A DNA stretch of 64,000 nt from Aldersonia sp. NBC_00410 (GTDB taxonomy: Bacteria > Actinomycetota > Actinomycetes > Mycobacteriales > Mycobacteriaceae). The translations under genes and the position numbers were made by a program. The notes beneath the pieces were generated by a model. The model saw nothing but the letters and a program-made list of their open reading frames with translations. It ran no database searches and was not told the DNA's origin. Location of the stretch: assembly GCF_026342035.1 (NCBI RefSeq), contig NZ_JAPENM010000008.1:186001-250000 (forward strand), read 5' to 3'. Below are positions 28,152-37,420 of the stretch, in pieces (position 1 is the first letter of the stretch; the number at the start of each line of letters is the position of its first letter).

Positions 28152-29321
28152 ATCCGTATCGGCGCCAATCTCGCCGATGAATTCGTCGAGCACCGAACGG
28201 GTCTCGTGGGACAGGATCGTTCCGACATGACCGCCGGGGTGCCAGTGCACCCGGCCACCCCAGGAATCGTGCAGCCGGGCTGCCGCGATCGGCGAGGTCA
28301 CTCGGTCGTTCGTCGCCGCGACGACGAGGCGCCGCGCTGCGGGGGCGCTCGGTGCGACGGTCGCCGGGTCGACGGCAGCGTTCGCGGTCCGGATCGACTC
28401 GGACCGCAGCAATGCGGCCAACCGTGCCCCGCGCCCGCCGGCGCGCTCGAGGTGGTGCGCAAGCGTCTCGTGCAGGTCGAGCATCGGCACGACGACGGCG
28501 ATGCCGGACACCTCGGGCTCGAGCGCCGCGGCGAGCGCGGCGGTCTGTCCGCCGAGCGAGAGTCCGACCAGGGTGATCGAGCGGGCACCTTGGTCGGCCA
28601 CCCACCGAATCACGGCGCGCACGTCGGACACGGCACGGAGCGCGGTCGCGATGTTCTCCAGCGGATCGAATCCCGGGTACGGGTGGCCGCGACGGCGACG
28701 ATTTCCGTGCAATGGAAGCACCGGCAATGCGACGTTCAAGCCGAGTTCTTCGTGTAAGTGACGGGCGCGCAAGGAAACCAGGTCATCGGGGCGACCCTGA
28801 CCGGCGCCGTGCAGCCAGACCACCCAATGCCGCGGCTCGTCGAGCTTGCCGACGAGACGCAGGGTCGCGTTCTCGGGCTCCGCGTGGCCGGCCCGGGCCA
28901 ACACGTCCGGAAGCCGCGGCGCGCTGCGGAAATTCAGCCGTTCGAAACGAATCCCGCCGAACTGCCGCTTGACCAGCGTGTGTCGTTCGAGCGGGCCCGG
29001 CGCAGGATTACAGCCGGCGACGCCCAATTCGGCCAACTCGTCCGCGACGGCCGCGCACCGGTCCACGGCCCGAGCCAACGTCGGTTCATCGGGTACACGG
29101 CGCACGAAGGAGCTGGCGGCGACGAAGAATTCGTCGATCACCGTCTCACCGAACGGCCGCATCGCCACCGCGCCCGGCGGGACGGCGGCATCGGCACTGC
29201 GCCGATTCGCCGCGACAACGCTGGCAACCGAGCGCGGCAGCACCGCCGCGAGCAGCCCGAACCGGCTGAGCATCAGCTCGACGGGTTCGGCACAGGGCGC
29301 CGCGTTCGACCGCTCAGCCAT
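28113..29321 (-). CDS. Esterase/lipase, LipO-like
   Basis: The 402-residue alpha/beta-hydrolase has the nucleophile elbow GLSLGG, an oxyanion-side segment VVWLHGAGQGRPDD and a C-terminal catalytic His in HPGGHVGTILSH. It would cleave a lipid ester in the cytoplasm or at the membrane. ATG 29321 overlaps the end of the WS/DGAT gene by 8 bases. Rv1426c (LipO) sits in the same arrangement beside a WS/DGAT and fadD12. Two residue-rich helices at the N-terminus are not strongly hydrophobic. Confidence 0.82.
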   Translation of the reverse strand: MAERSNAAPCAEPVELMLSRFGLLAAVLPRSVASVVAANRRSADAAVPPGAVAMRPFGETVIDEFFVAASSFVRRVPDEPTLARAVDRCAAVADELAELGVAGCNPAPGPLERHTLVKRQFGGIRFERLNFRSAPRLPDVLARAGHAEPENATLRLVGKLDEPRHWVVWLHGAGQGRPDDLVSLRARHLHEELGLNVALPVLPLHGNRRRRGHPYPGFDPLENIATALRAVSDVRAVIRWVADQGARSITLVGLSLGGQTAALAAALEPEVSGIAVVVPMLDLHETLAHHLERAGGRGARLAALLRSESIRTANAAVDPATVAPSAPAARRLVVAATNDRVTSPIAAARLHDSWGGRVHWHPGGHVGTILSHETRSVLDEFIGEIGADTDSLRDEVRLGLGK

Positions 29322-30687
29322 ACGCGCGCTCCGGCGTCGACACGGCGGCGGACAGTTCATCCAGTGCTTGCTCGAGGTAGCAGGCGAACCGCGGCGGGTC
29401 GGGCAGCGACTCCGGGGTGGCCACGATGCCGACCGAGAGCCGTCCCGCATAGCTGTAGGCGGTGAGGTTGACGTCGGCCGGCGCGACCGCGACGGCGAAC
29501 GAGATCCAGTCGACGACCTCGATGTCGCCGATCCAGCGGGTATGCGCCGGACCGGACACGTTCGCGGTGGTGATGTTGTTGACGATGCGTGGCAGCCGGT
29601 CCGCGAATAACGCCCGCAGCCGAGGCGCGATGCGGGCGGTGTAGGTCGTGGTGCGTTCGGTGAGGTCGAAACCGAGGCTGCGCCGCAGTCGGACGGCCTG
29701 ATCGCAGCTTCGCGAGGTCGCTTCCAACCGCTCGGCCGGGTCGGCGAGCTCGGTGCGCAGGTACACACTCGCGGTCGCGATCGCATTTCCCCAGCGCCGC
29801 TTGGACTTCAGGTCCGCGGCCACGCCGAAGGTGGCGACCGACGGCCGATCGGGCGATTCGCCGCGGGCGAGCAGTTCGGACCGGACCGCGCCCGCCACGA
29901 CCGCGTGCAATACTCCGTTGACCTTCGCTCCGGTGTGGTCGGCCACCGACTTGATCGCACCGAAGTCGAGCGACGCGGAAACGCACACGCGGTCCGCGCC
30001 ACTCGGCGTGTTGAAGCCCGTACGGCGTGCACCGAACCGGGGCGGCAGGTCCTCGCTCCGTCCGAATTCGGCGGCCCTGCGCCGACTGCGCCCCAGCTCC
30101 CCCGCCAGTCCGCCGAGCCCACGCAGCGACTGCACGGCGTCGACCACGGCCGACCTGCGCAGCGCGGCGGGCGTAGCGTGCACCGGCGTCCGTGGCGCGC
30201 ATTGCGTCGCGATGGCACCTGGATCGGGAGCGGTGGCGGCGATCATCGTGTTTAGTGCCGCGAGACCGTCGCAGATCGCATGGTGCACGCGCACAACGAC
30301 GGCCTGACGGCCACCGGGTAGACCGTGCACCAGCGTCATCGCCCACAACGGTCGGGCACGGTCGAGCTTGCGCTCGGCGAGCCGGGCGCACAGCGGGTCC
30401 AGGTCTTCGCCGGTCAGCAGCGTGACCTCGTCGAGGTGCGCGGCGAGGTCGAAGTCGGGGTCGTCCACCCAGAACGGCCGCGCCCCGAAGCCACGCACCG
30501 AGGTGACACGCTGTGTGCTGCGCGGCACGAGCCCGAGATAAGGCTGGACTGCCGCCCGCAGCTCGTCGAGCGTGATCGCCCGTCCGCGCCGCGACGAGTC
30601 GAGCACGGCGACCTTCAATGTGTGCATCGGCGTGTTGGCGTCTTCCATATTCAGGAAGAGCGCTTCCGATCCCGTGAATCGCTCCAT
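29314..30687 (-). CDS. Wax ester synthase/diacylglycerol acyltransferase (WS/DGAT)
   Basis: The 457-residue enzyme condenses acyl-CoA with a diacylglycerol or fatty alcohol to make storage triacylglycerol or wax ester. The catalytic HHxxxDG motif is present as HHAICDG, and the C-terminal NITTANVSGP segment fits the family. ATG 30687 is preceded by GGGGGAAGG; the longer frame to 30732 is unsupported. It is divergent from a TetR gene with a palindromic site between. It matches Rv1425 in context. Confidence 0.93.
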   Translation of the reverse strand: MERFTGSEALFLNMEDANTPMHTLKVAVLDSSRRGRAITLDELRAAVQPYLGLVPRSTQRVTSVRGFGARPFWVDDPDFDLAAHLDEVTLLTGEDLDPLCARLAERKLDRARPLWAMTLVHGLPGGRQAVVVRVHHAICDGLAALNTMIAATAPDPGAIATQCAPRTPVHATPAALRRSAVVDAVQSLRGLGGLAGELGRSRRRAAEFGRSEDLPPRFGARRTGFNTPSGADRVCVSASLDFGAIKSVADHTGAKVNGVLHAVVAGAVRSELLARGESPDRPSVATFGVAADLKSKRRWGNAIATASVYLRTELADPAERLEATSRSCDQAVRLRRSLGFDLTERTTTYTARIAPRLRALFADRLPRIVNNITTANVSGPAHTRWIGDIEVVDWISFAVAVAPADVNLTAYSYAGRLSVGIVATPESLPDPPRFACYLEQALDELSAAVSTPERAYG

Positions 30688-30742
30688 GTGTCGAGCCTTC
30701 CCCCAAAAGCAGGCGCGGAAACCTATAAACATGACACCTCGT

Positions 30743-30759
30743 TACGAATATCATTCGTA
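30743..30759. promoter_or_regulatory. 17-bp palindromic operator between WS/DGAT and TetR
   Basis: TACGAAT and ATTCGTA form a perfect dyad with a 3-base spacer. It lies 56 bases upstream of the WS/DGAT start and 123 bases upstream of the TetR start. Size and position fit an operator for the adjacent TetR protein, which would then control WS/DGAT and itself. Confidence 0.65.
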
Positions 30760-30881
30760 CCAGCACGTGTGGGTTGCGTCAATTCGAGAGCGCAGGCCGC
30801 GCAAGTCCGGCATATCCGCGGAAATCTTGCCGTTATCACCACGGTGAATTGCTAAGGTCATTCACAGATGGAGGACCGTCG

Positions 30882-31493
30882 ATGACCGAACTACCACTCC
30901 GCGAGCGCCGGCGCCGACTCGACCACGAGAGCGTCATCGCCGCTGCGGAGACCCTCGTCGATCGCAATGGGTACGACGCGCTGACGATGACCTCGCTCGC
31001 GCTCGAACTCGATGTTCGCGTGTCGTCGCTCTACAACCACGTGCACAACCTCGATGACCTGCGCGCCGCCATTCAGACCCGCGCGATGCGTCGACTCGGC
31101 CACGAGATGCGCACCGCAGCCATGGGTCGGACCGGCGTCGACGGGGTGCACGCCCTCGCTGAGGCATTCACGGCGTTCGCTCGCGCGGCTCCGCATCGCT
31201 ACATCGCGATGACCAGGACCCCGCTGGACCGGCATGCCTATCTGGAAGCGAGCACCGATGCGGCGGCCGCGCTCGCGGTGATGATCCGCACTGCGGGCGT
31301 GCCCGATGATCTCGTCCTGCAGACTCAGCTCGCATTGTTCTCGGCCATTCACGGCTACATCTCGCTCGAACTCACCGGTTTCTTCGTCGGCGCCACCGAC
31401 AACCTCGATTCGGTGCTCGCGCAGGTCGTGCGCGGGGCCGTGACGGCGGCGGTGCTCACCGCCAGTGACGCGGCGGCGCCCGCACACCGCTGA
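30882..31493 (+). CDS. TetR family transcriptional regulator
   Basis: The 203-residue protein has an N-terminal helix-turn-helix (VIAAAETLVDRNGYDALTMTSLALELDVRVSSLYNHV) and a C-terminal domain of the WHG/TetR_C_33 type (FSAIHGYISLELTGFF). ATG 30882 follows GGAGG. It is divergent from the WS/DGAT-lipO operon, and a 17-bp dyad lies between, so local control of storage-lipid genes is inferred. The ligand is unknown, perhaps an acyl-CoA. Confidence 0.92.
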   Translation: MTELPLRERRRRLDHESVIAAAETLVDRNGYDALTMTSLALELDVRVSSLYNHVHNLDDLRAAIQTRAMRRLGHEMRTAAMGRTGVDGVHALAEAFTAFARAAPHRYIAMTRTPLDRHAYLEASTDAAAALAVMIRTAGVPDDLVLQTQLALFSAIHGYISLELTGFFVGATDNLDSVLAQVVRGAVTAAVLTASDAAAPAHR

Positions 31494-31503
31494 GTGCCTG
31501 CCG

Positions 31504-32139
31504 CTACTCGGCCGCCATGCGCGCGAGCAGTTCGGCGCGTTCGGCCCCGTCCCGGCGAGGACAACTGATGCACATGTCGGCACCGGACATCCGATCCACC
31601 ATGCAGCAGGAGACCCGGTGCACAAACCGGCGACCCGTGACGTCGACGAAACGTGACCGCGGCAGGTCGCCGATACCCTCGATGAGCGCGCGCGCCACGG
31701 CAACCGCGCCATCCTGATCACGGGCGGCGGTAAGCGCGAGGTTGCCGATCGCGTCGGTCACCACCGCACGCAGCGCCGCGGGCGCGGCACCACTCACCGC
31801 CGCGAGCGGTTCGATGACCTGCTCCAGAGTCTCGTGCAAGGCCTGCTGCGCGTGCTCCGGCGACGCGCAGGTTCCGAGGTAGCGGACAGCGGCGACACCA
31901 GCATCCGGACGCAGTGTGACGACGGCCCGATCCAGCGACGGGTCGGGAATCGCCTCGGCGCGCGCGATCGCACGAACGGGGCCGCCCAGCAGCACGTCGC
32001 AGGCCATGTACCACCACAGCGTGCCCGCCACCCGCGGGTCGGGCAGACGCCATTGCGCACCGAGTTCGTGAATCAGCGATGACAGCGTGTCCGGCTGTGT
32101 CAGGTACACGCCACCGACGGCGGTCGGCGCGGTGGTCAT
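31504..32139 (-). CDS. (2Fe-2S) protein, FhuF-like C-terminal domain
   Basis: The 211-residue protein ends with a cysteine cluster CC-x10-C-x2-C in RVSCCMVDRMSGADMCISC. This is the signature of FhuF-type ferric-siderophore reductases, which bind a [2Fe-2S] cluster. The preceding domain is helical. A role in releasing iron from siderophores is inferred. ATG 32139 overlaps the stop of the TIGR02611-type membrane protein gene by one base. The gene is convergent with the TetR gene, 10 bases apart. Confidence 0.8.
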   Translation of the reverse strand: MTTAPTAVGGVYLTQPDTLSSLIHELGAQWRLPDPRVAGTLWWYMACDVLLGGPVRAIARAEAIPDPSLDRAVVTLRPDAGVAAVRYLGTCASPEHAQQALHETLEQVIEPLAAVSGAAPAALRAVVTDAIGNLALTAARDQDGAVAVARALIEGIGDLPRSRFVDVTGRRFVHRVSCCMVDRMSGADMCISCPRRDGAERAELLARMAAE

Positions 32140-32576
32140 CAGAAGATCGGACTGCCCAGCCAGTCCTGCTCGAAGCCAAGCCAGCCACCGATCAGGCCGA
32201 AGGTGCCGAGCAGCCACAGCGTGAGCACGACAACCGCGAAGGTGAGCACCAGGCTGAGGGTCTTGACGATGGCCCCTTGGCGGCCGAACCACTCCATGAA
32301 TCGGTCGTATCGTTCCCGAACGAAGCTGAGCACGCGGTGCGCCCAGGCGAATTCGGAGGCGAGGATGCCGAGACCGGCGAAGACGATCAACCAGCCGGGA
32401 CCGGGGTACGGAATCGCGACGATGCCGGCCGCGAGCACCAGCGTGCCGATCACGCCGACCGCGATCCGATAGACCAGATTCGCGGTCCGGCGTTGGGCGA
32501 TCCGGGCCCGCCATTGCCCCCAGCGGCCGCGGGATTCGTCGGTCGGCTGATCGAGTCGAACTTCCTGCTCGCTCAG
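32139..32576 (-). CDS. TIGR02611-type small membrane protein, probable CTG start
   Basis: The protein has the family segment AIPYPGPGWLIVFAGLGILASEF and two to three membrane helices; its function is unknown. The first conventional start (GTG 32453) would remove the conserved NLVYRIAVG stretch. Upstream, the frame stays open to a TGA with no ATG, GTG or TTG. The best candidate is CTG at 32576, giving LSEQEVRLDQ, with GGGGAGGG 4 bases upstream. A non-standard start or a sequencing error at the start codon are the two explanations. The gene precedes the FhuF-like gene. Confidence 0.7.
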   Translation of the reverse strand: MSEQEVRLDQPTDESRGRWGQWRARIAQRRTANLVYRIAVGVIGTLVLAAGIVAIPYPGPGWLIVFAGLGILASEFAWAHRVLSFVRERYDRFMEWFGRQGAIVKTLSLVLTFAVVVLTLWLLGTFGLIGGWLGFEQDWLGSPIF

Positions 32577-32634
32577 CGTGCCCTCCCCGATCGGTTCGAT
32601 TGATTGCTGCCGTCAGAATACCGTCGGCACGCGG

Positions 32635-33045
32635 TCATCGGAGCGCGCCGTCCAGGTAAACCCATCGTCCGTCGAGTCGGGCGAATCGGCTCCGCTCGTG
32701 CAGTTCGCCGCGACCGGCCGGGTCGCGGTAGTGCGCGCGAAATTCGACGACGCCGTCGGTGTCGAGTAGGCCGCCCGCGGCCGTCTCGAGGATCTCCAGA
32801 AACAGCCAGCGTTGCTCGGGATCGAGATCGATGTGTTCCGGCCGGGTCCGAGGATGCCAGCTGACCCGCAGATAGTCGGCATTACCGATCGCGAACGCGG
32901 TGAACCGCGAGCGCATCAACCGTTCTGCGGTCGGCGCGGCCATCGTCCCGGCGAGTACCGGCCCACAGCAGTTGTCGATAACCTCCCCCGTCCCGCAGGG
33001 ACAGCGTCGCGTCCCGACCGGGTCCACTGTCCGGTCGGCCGCCAT
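32635..33045 (-). CDS. YchJ/UPF0225 family protein with SEC-C type zinc motif
   Basis: The 136-residue protein has an N-terminal cysteine motif CPCGTGEVIDNCCGP, of the SEC-C kind that binds zinc, and the YchJ segment LMRSRFTAFAIGNADYL. Its molecular role is not established. ATG 33045 shares one base with the stop of the SDR gene upstream. No membrane or signal segment is present. A longer frame to 33861 is antisense-like sequence within the SDR gene. Confidence 0.9.
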   Translation of the reverse strand: MAADRTVDPVGTRRCPCGTGEVIDNCCGPVLAGTMAAPTAERLMRSRFTAFAIGNADYLRVSWHPRTRPEHIDLDPEQRWLFLEILETAAGGLLDTDGVVEFRAHYRDPAGRGELHERSRFARLDGRWVYLDGALR

Positions 33046-33893
33046 CACGGTTTGGGCACCGGGAACTGAGCCCGCATCGCGAGATCCCACACCCGATCCG
33101 GAGTGACGGCATGCTGTGCGATACCGAGTTTGGCCGACGCGGTCACCGTGTACCGCGCCCGCGGCCGGTTCGCCTCGAGCGCCTTGCGCACGACCTTCGC
33201 GACCGCATCCGAATCCCCGCCGAGCGCCTTCCCGATCGGGCCGTTGTACACGCTCGCCATGGTGTCCGCGAGTTTGGAGTTGAAATGCGCGTACGGGCTG
33301 TCGGTATCGATCGCGTCCATCGAGGCGGTCGCCGCGCGCTCGAATTCCGTTCGGATCAAACCGGGTTCGATCAGCACGACATTCACACCGAACCCCTGTA
33401 CCTCGAAGCGCATCGCATCGGAGACGGCCTCGACTGCGTACTTGGTGGCATGGTAGATCCCACCACCGGGGAACGTGAGCCTGCCGCCCATTGACCCGAT
33501 ATTGACGACGCGTCCACGCCCTGCCTCCCGCATTCCGGGCAGGACGAGTTGACTCATCCGGATCAGACCGAAGACATTCGTCTCGAACTGGCGGCGGATC
33601 TCGTCGAGTGGGATCGACTCGACCGCGCCCGACTGCGAATAGCCGGCGTTGTTGATCAACGCACCGATCGGGCCGGACTCGCGCTCGACCTCGGCGACAG
33701 CAGCGGCCATCGACGCCTCGTCGGTGACGTCGAGTGCCATTGTGCGGCAACCGAGTTCGGCCAACTCCTGCAGCGTCTCCGGTTTGCGCGCGGTGGCGTA
33801 GACAGTGAAGCCGTGCCCGGCCAGTTCCGCCGCGGTCGCGGCGCCGATTCCGCTCGAACACCCGGTGATCAGTACCGCACTCGACTTGTCCAC
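33045..33893 (-). CDS. Short-chain dehydrogenase/reductase (SDR)
   Basis: The 282-residue classical SDR has the nucleotide-binding motif TGCSSGIG, NNAG, and the catalytic YHATK. The Asp of LDVTDEAS helps bind adenine. Substrate cannot be told; the long C-terminal extension resembles SDRs acting on lipids or retinol-like alcohols. GTG 33893 follows GGGAGA. It is transcribed with the YchJ-like gene and lies just after the MMPL gene. Confidence 0.92.
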   Translation of the reverse strand: MDKSSAVLITGCSSGIGAATAAELAGHGFTVYATARKPETLQELAELGCRTMALDVTDEASMAAAVAEVERESGPIGALINNAGYSQSGAVESIPLDEIRRQFETNVFGLIRMSQLVLPGMREAGRGRVVNIGSMGGRLTFPGGGIYHATKYAVEAVSDAMRFEVQGFGVNVVLIEPGLIRTEFERAATASMDAIDTDSPYAHFNSKLADTMASVYNGPIGKALGGDSDAVAKVVRKALEANRPRARYTVTASAKLGIAQHAVTPDRVWDLAMRAQFPVPKP

Positions 33894-33948
33894 CGAACTC
33901 TCCCTTCGCCGTCGGGTCCGATAGTAGAGCTGGATCTCGACTGTCTCC

Positions 33949-36255
33949 TCAGCCCTCGACCAGAACCGGTTCCGCAGCTTGGGGCGCAGACTTGCGCGGT
34001 CCGAGCTTCTCGCCCTCGACGTCCATGCTGGGCACGATCCGATCCAACCAGTGCGGCAGCCACCAGGCGCGATCCCCGACCAACACGAGCACCGCCGGCA
34101 CGAGCACCATGCGCACGATGAACGCGTCGAAAAAGACGCCTGCGGCCAATGCAAATCCCATCGACTTCGCGGCCGTGTTGGATTCCAGCAGAAATGCGCC
34201 GAACACCGAGATCATGATGATCGCCGCGGCCGTCACGACTCGGGCACCGTGGTGGTAGCCACGCACCATTGCTTCCGTGGCAGGAGCACCGTGTACGTGT
34301 TCCTCGCGGATCCGCGTCACCAGGAAGACCTGGTAGTCCATCGCGAGGCCGAAGACGAGCCCGATCAGCATGATCGGCAGGAACGTTGTGAGAGGGTGTG
34401 GATCCTCAACCAGACCCAGTGCGCCGTCCTGGAAGATCAGCACGGTCGCACCGAAGGTCGCCGCCATCGACAACACGAACCCGAGCGCGCCCAGCAACGG
34501 CACGATGACCGACCGGAACACGGCTATCAGCAGCAGGAACGCCGCAATCACAATGATCGCCAGATACGGCACGATCGAGCCGAGCAACTTGCCATCCACA
34601 TCGGCGAATATCGCCGTGGTGCCCGTGACGCCGTACTCGATGCCGAACTGCTGGTTCAGTGCCGCCTCCTCGGCGCGCACATCCTTGACGAGATCCTTGG
34701 TGTCCTGGTTGTTCGGTCCCGATTGCGGCACACCCTGGAACAGGGCGCCTGAGCCGTCATCGCTGCGCTGCGGACCGACGACGTAATCCATCTCGTCGAA
34801 GGACTCCAACTTGCCGCGCAGCGCGGCGAGTGCCTCGTCGCGCTGCTCCTCGGGGACCGCGGACAGGTCCGCGGCGATCTGCAGGATGCCGTTGGTGCCC
34901 TCGCCGAAGCCCTCGGTGCGCAAATCGTAGGCCTGCCGAATGCTCGTGTCGGCCGGCATGCTTTCGTCGCCGGGCAATCCGATCTGCAGTCCGATAGCTG
35001 GGATTGCGAACGCGGCGAGTATCGCGACGGCGCCGGTCAGCGCGATCGCAGGTTTCCGCGCGATCAGTTCGGCGATCCGCTGGCCAACCGTGCGCTGCGT
35101 GTCGTCCTCGGGATCGACCTTCCCAACGAACGGAACCTTCGGACGGAACAGGAAACGTCCGAACGCGCCGAGCAGCGCGGGCATCAGTGTGAGCGCGACG
35201 ATAACCGCCATCAGCGCCGCGACTGCTCCGCCGAGACCCATCCACGTCATGAAGGAGACGCCGATGATGCTCAAACCGCACAGGGCGATGAAGACCGTCA
35301 AGCCGGCGAACACCACTGCGGAACCGGCGGTGCCCACCGCCCGGCCGGCAGCCTCTTCGGGGGTCTCACAGACCGCGAGTTCGTGCTTGTACCGCGAGAC
35401 GATGAACAGCGCGTAATCGATCGAAAGCGCAATACCGACCATGGTCGCGAGGAAGGTGGTGAAGGACGGAATCGTGGTTATCGACGTGCCGACGGTGATG
35501 AGCATCGTCGCGGCGGCAAGGCCCACGATCGCGGTGATGATCGGCACGACGGCGGCCAGCAGCGCACCGAACGCGATGATCATCACGATGAACGCGACGC
35601 CCATGCCGATCAGTTCGGCGCTACCACCCGGATCATCGCCCTCTTGCGCGATGCTGCCCGCGAGCTGGACGTCGAGTCCCGCGGCGCGAGCCGCGTCGGC
35701 CGCAGCATTCGCGGCCTCGCGGTCTGCGGCGGTGACGTCCTGCCACTTCTCGATCCCGAATGACACGTCGAGCAACGCGACCGAATCCGGGGTGGCCTCG
35801 TTCAGAACGTTGAGCGGGGCGCCCGAGCAATCCTCGATATAAGTGGGCCCCGATCGGTCGGCGACCAGGCACCCCATATCGGCTGCCGAGGTGAGCGGGC
35901 TGGTCAGCGGCTTCTTGTGATCCACGATGTCGAGCCCATTCAACTCCGTCACCAGGCCGTCGAGGGCGGCGCTGTACTGCGGATCGGTGAGCTTGCTGCC
36001 CTCCGGCGCCGCGATGACATAGGTGCCGGTCACGGCATCGAACGCGAATGCAGCCGACCTGCCCGGGAAGTGCTCATCCATGATTTCGGTCGCGCGTTCG
36101 GATGGCAGGTTCGGGATGTTGAAGTCGTCCTCCATCGGCTGCGCGATCGTGCTGGACAGCACGCCGAGACCGACCAGGAGCAGCAGCCAGACCGGCAGCA
36201 CAATCCATTTCCTGCGGAAAGCAAATCTTCCGAGGCGGTAGAGATAGACGGACAA
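33949..36255 (-). CDS. MMPL family RND transporter
   Basis: The 768-residue protein has 11-12 membrane helices in the MMPL layout: one N-terminal helix (IVLPVWLLLLVGLGVL), a large external loop, a bundle containing GIALSIDYALFIVSRYKHE, a second loop and a bundle containing LVFGLAMDYQVFLVTRIREE. The Asp-Tyr pairs in these bundles are the proton-relay residues. Such proteins export lipids or siderophores in mycolic-acid bacteria. TTG 36255 has GAGGGG upstream. No lipid synthase adjoins, so the cargo is unknown. Confidence 0.93.
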   Translation of the reverse strand: MSVYLYRLGRFAFRRKWIVLPVWLLLLVGLGVLSSTIAQPMEDDFNIPNLPSERATEIMDEHFPGRSAAFAFDAVTGTYVIAAPEGSKLTDPQYSAALDGLVTELNGLDIVDHKKPLTSPLTSAADMGCLVADRSGPTYIEDCSGAPLNVLNEATPDSVALLDVSFGIEKWQDVTAADREAANAAADAARAAGLDVQLAGSIAQEGDDPGGSAELIGMGVAFIVMIIAFGALLAAVVPIITAIVGLAAATMLITVGTSITTIPSFTTFLATMVGIALSIDYALFIVSRYKHELAVCETPEEAAGRAVGTAGSAVVFAGLTVFIALCGLSIIGVSFMTWMGLGGAVAALMAVIVALTLMPALLGAFGRFLFRPKVPFVGKVDPEDDTQRTVGQRIAELIARKPAIALTGAVAILAAFAIPAIGLQIGLPGDESMPADTSIRQAYDLRTEGFGEGTNGILQIAADLSAVPEEQRDEALAALRGKLESFDEMDYVVGPQRSDDGSGALFQGVPQSGPNNQDTKDLVKDVRAEEAALNQQFGIEYGVTGTTAIFADVDGKLLGSIVPYLAIIVIAAFLLLIAVFRSVIVPLLGALGFVLSMAATFGATVLIFQDGALGLVEDPHPLTTFLPIMLIGLVFGLAMDYQVFLVTRIREEHVHGAPATEAMVRGYHHGARVVTAAAIIMISVFGAFLLESNTAAKSMGFALAAGVFFDAFIVRMVLVPAVLVLVGDRAWWLPHWLDRIVPSMDVEGEKLGPRKSAPQAAEPVLVEG

Positions 36256-36386
36256 TTTTTCCCCTCGATAGCCGGACGCGACACCGGCGGCTCGCTAACG
36301 GCGGCACGCCGCTTCCGATCATTCCGAACAGCACCAACAATTGCATCCGGGAGAACCCTGAGCTGTCAGCGGGGCCGAGTAGGCTG

Positions 36387-36415
36387 CGCGTTCGTAAACG
36401 CCCGCGTTCGTAAAC
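36387..36415. repeat. 13-bp direct repeat upstream of the TY-Chap gene
   Basis: CGCGTTCGTAAAC occurs at 36387-36399 and again at 36403-36415, 16 bases apart. It lies 25-53 bases before the ATG at 36440, in the 184-base gap shared with the divergent MMPL gene. It may be a regulator site or a chance duplication. Confidence 0.5.
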
Positions 36416-36439
36416 CCGGCGTTTGGGGAAGGGGGAAGG

Positions 36440-37411
36440 ATGGACGCAGAAGCCTGGCGCCGGTTCCGCGGCCGGCTCGCGGACCATGTCGCCGCCATGG
36501 AAGACGGCGACGTGTTGCTGCTCGAATACCGACGCTCGGCTGCCGCCGCAGATAGTCCCTGCGTTCAGTTCTTCGCCTGGGGTCGCGATCTCGTGCGTTG
36601 CGAGGTGCCGGCCAACCAGTTCCTGCACCCGGTGTACCGGCTCGACGAGGAGCGGCGCGAGCAGCTCACCGCCCTCGGCTGGGAGCCGCCGAATCCCGGC
36701 CCCAACGGGTCATCCTCCTACCACCTCGACCGCACGCGGAACCGGTCCGACGAACTCGCCGCGATGACGGTCCGGGTGCTGCGCGAATTGTGGGGCGTCC
36801 CACACCCGACGTTGCTCGACAGTGTCACGGGCGGTCGCGGGACCACCCCGGCCTTCGCACTGCGCGATCCGGGGCCGGTACCCGAATTCGACTTCGGTCA
36901 GGCCGTCCAGCCGTCGAGCCGGCGGCACCTGCAGATGCTCGTCGAACGCACCATGCGCCAGGCCCTCGGCCACGAACCGCATCTCGTCGAAGACGGGATG
37001 ATCGAACTCGATGCCGCTTTCGGGCCGTTGTGGATCGCGGCCGCCCGGCACGAACCCGTGGTGGAGATCTCCACGTTGCTCGACCGCAAGATCGAGGACG
37101 AGGAACGTGCGGCGGCCGAGGTGCTTGCCCTCGGGCTGCGATTGCCTGCGGACTGGCTGGTCGACGAGTCGGGCATTGTGGTCACGGCCCGGGTGGACGG
37201 ATCCCCTTTCGTGCCGCGCCATCTGGTGAACGCCTTGCACGATTTCTACGCGGCGATGCACGAACTCGATGCACATCTACCGCCCACGCTGGGCGATTCG
37301 TCCCCGGGATCGGTGAATCCGCCGGGTCCGCGCGCCTCCGGCGGGACCGTGCAGCTAGGCCTGTTCGACAACCCCGGCGAATCGACGCGCCCCGACGAGT
37401 CGGGTGATTGA
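36440..37411 (+). CDS. TY-Chap/YbjN-like protein
   Basis: The 323-residue protein resembles the TY-Chap (type III chaperone/YbjN-like) family frequent in Nocardia. The N-terminal module has CVQFFAWGRDLVRCEVPANQFL and LGWEPPNPGPN. The middle has LLDSVTGG, and the C-terminal module has WIAAARHEPVVEISTLL. The fold is a chaperone-like dimer, but the partner is unknown. ATG 36440 follows GGGGGAAGG. No secretion genes are nearby. The C-terminus is Pro/Gly-rich and unstructured. Confidence 0.65.
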   Translation: MDAEAWRRFRGRLADHVAAMEDGDVLLLEYRRSAAAADSPCVQFFAWGRDLVRCEVPANQFLHPVYRLDEERREQLTALGWEPPNPGPNGSSSYHLDRTRNRSDELAAMTVRVLRELWGVPHPTLLDSVTGGRGTTPAFALRDPGPVPEFDFGQAVQPSSRRHLQMLVERTMRQALGHEPHLVEDGMIELDAAFGPLWIAAARHEPVVEISTLLDRKIEDEERAAAEVLALGLRLPADWLVDESGIVVTARVDGSPFVPRHLVNALHDFYAAMHELDAHLPPTLGDSSPGSVNPPGPRASGGTVQLGLFDNPGESTRPDESGD

Positions 37412-37420
37412 CCGACAGCC

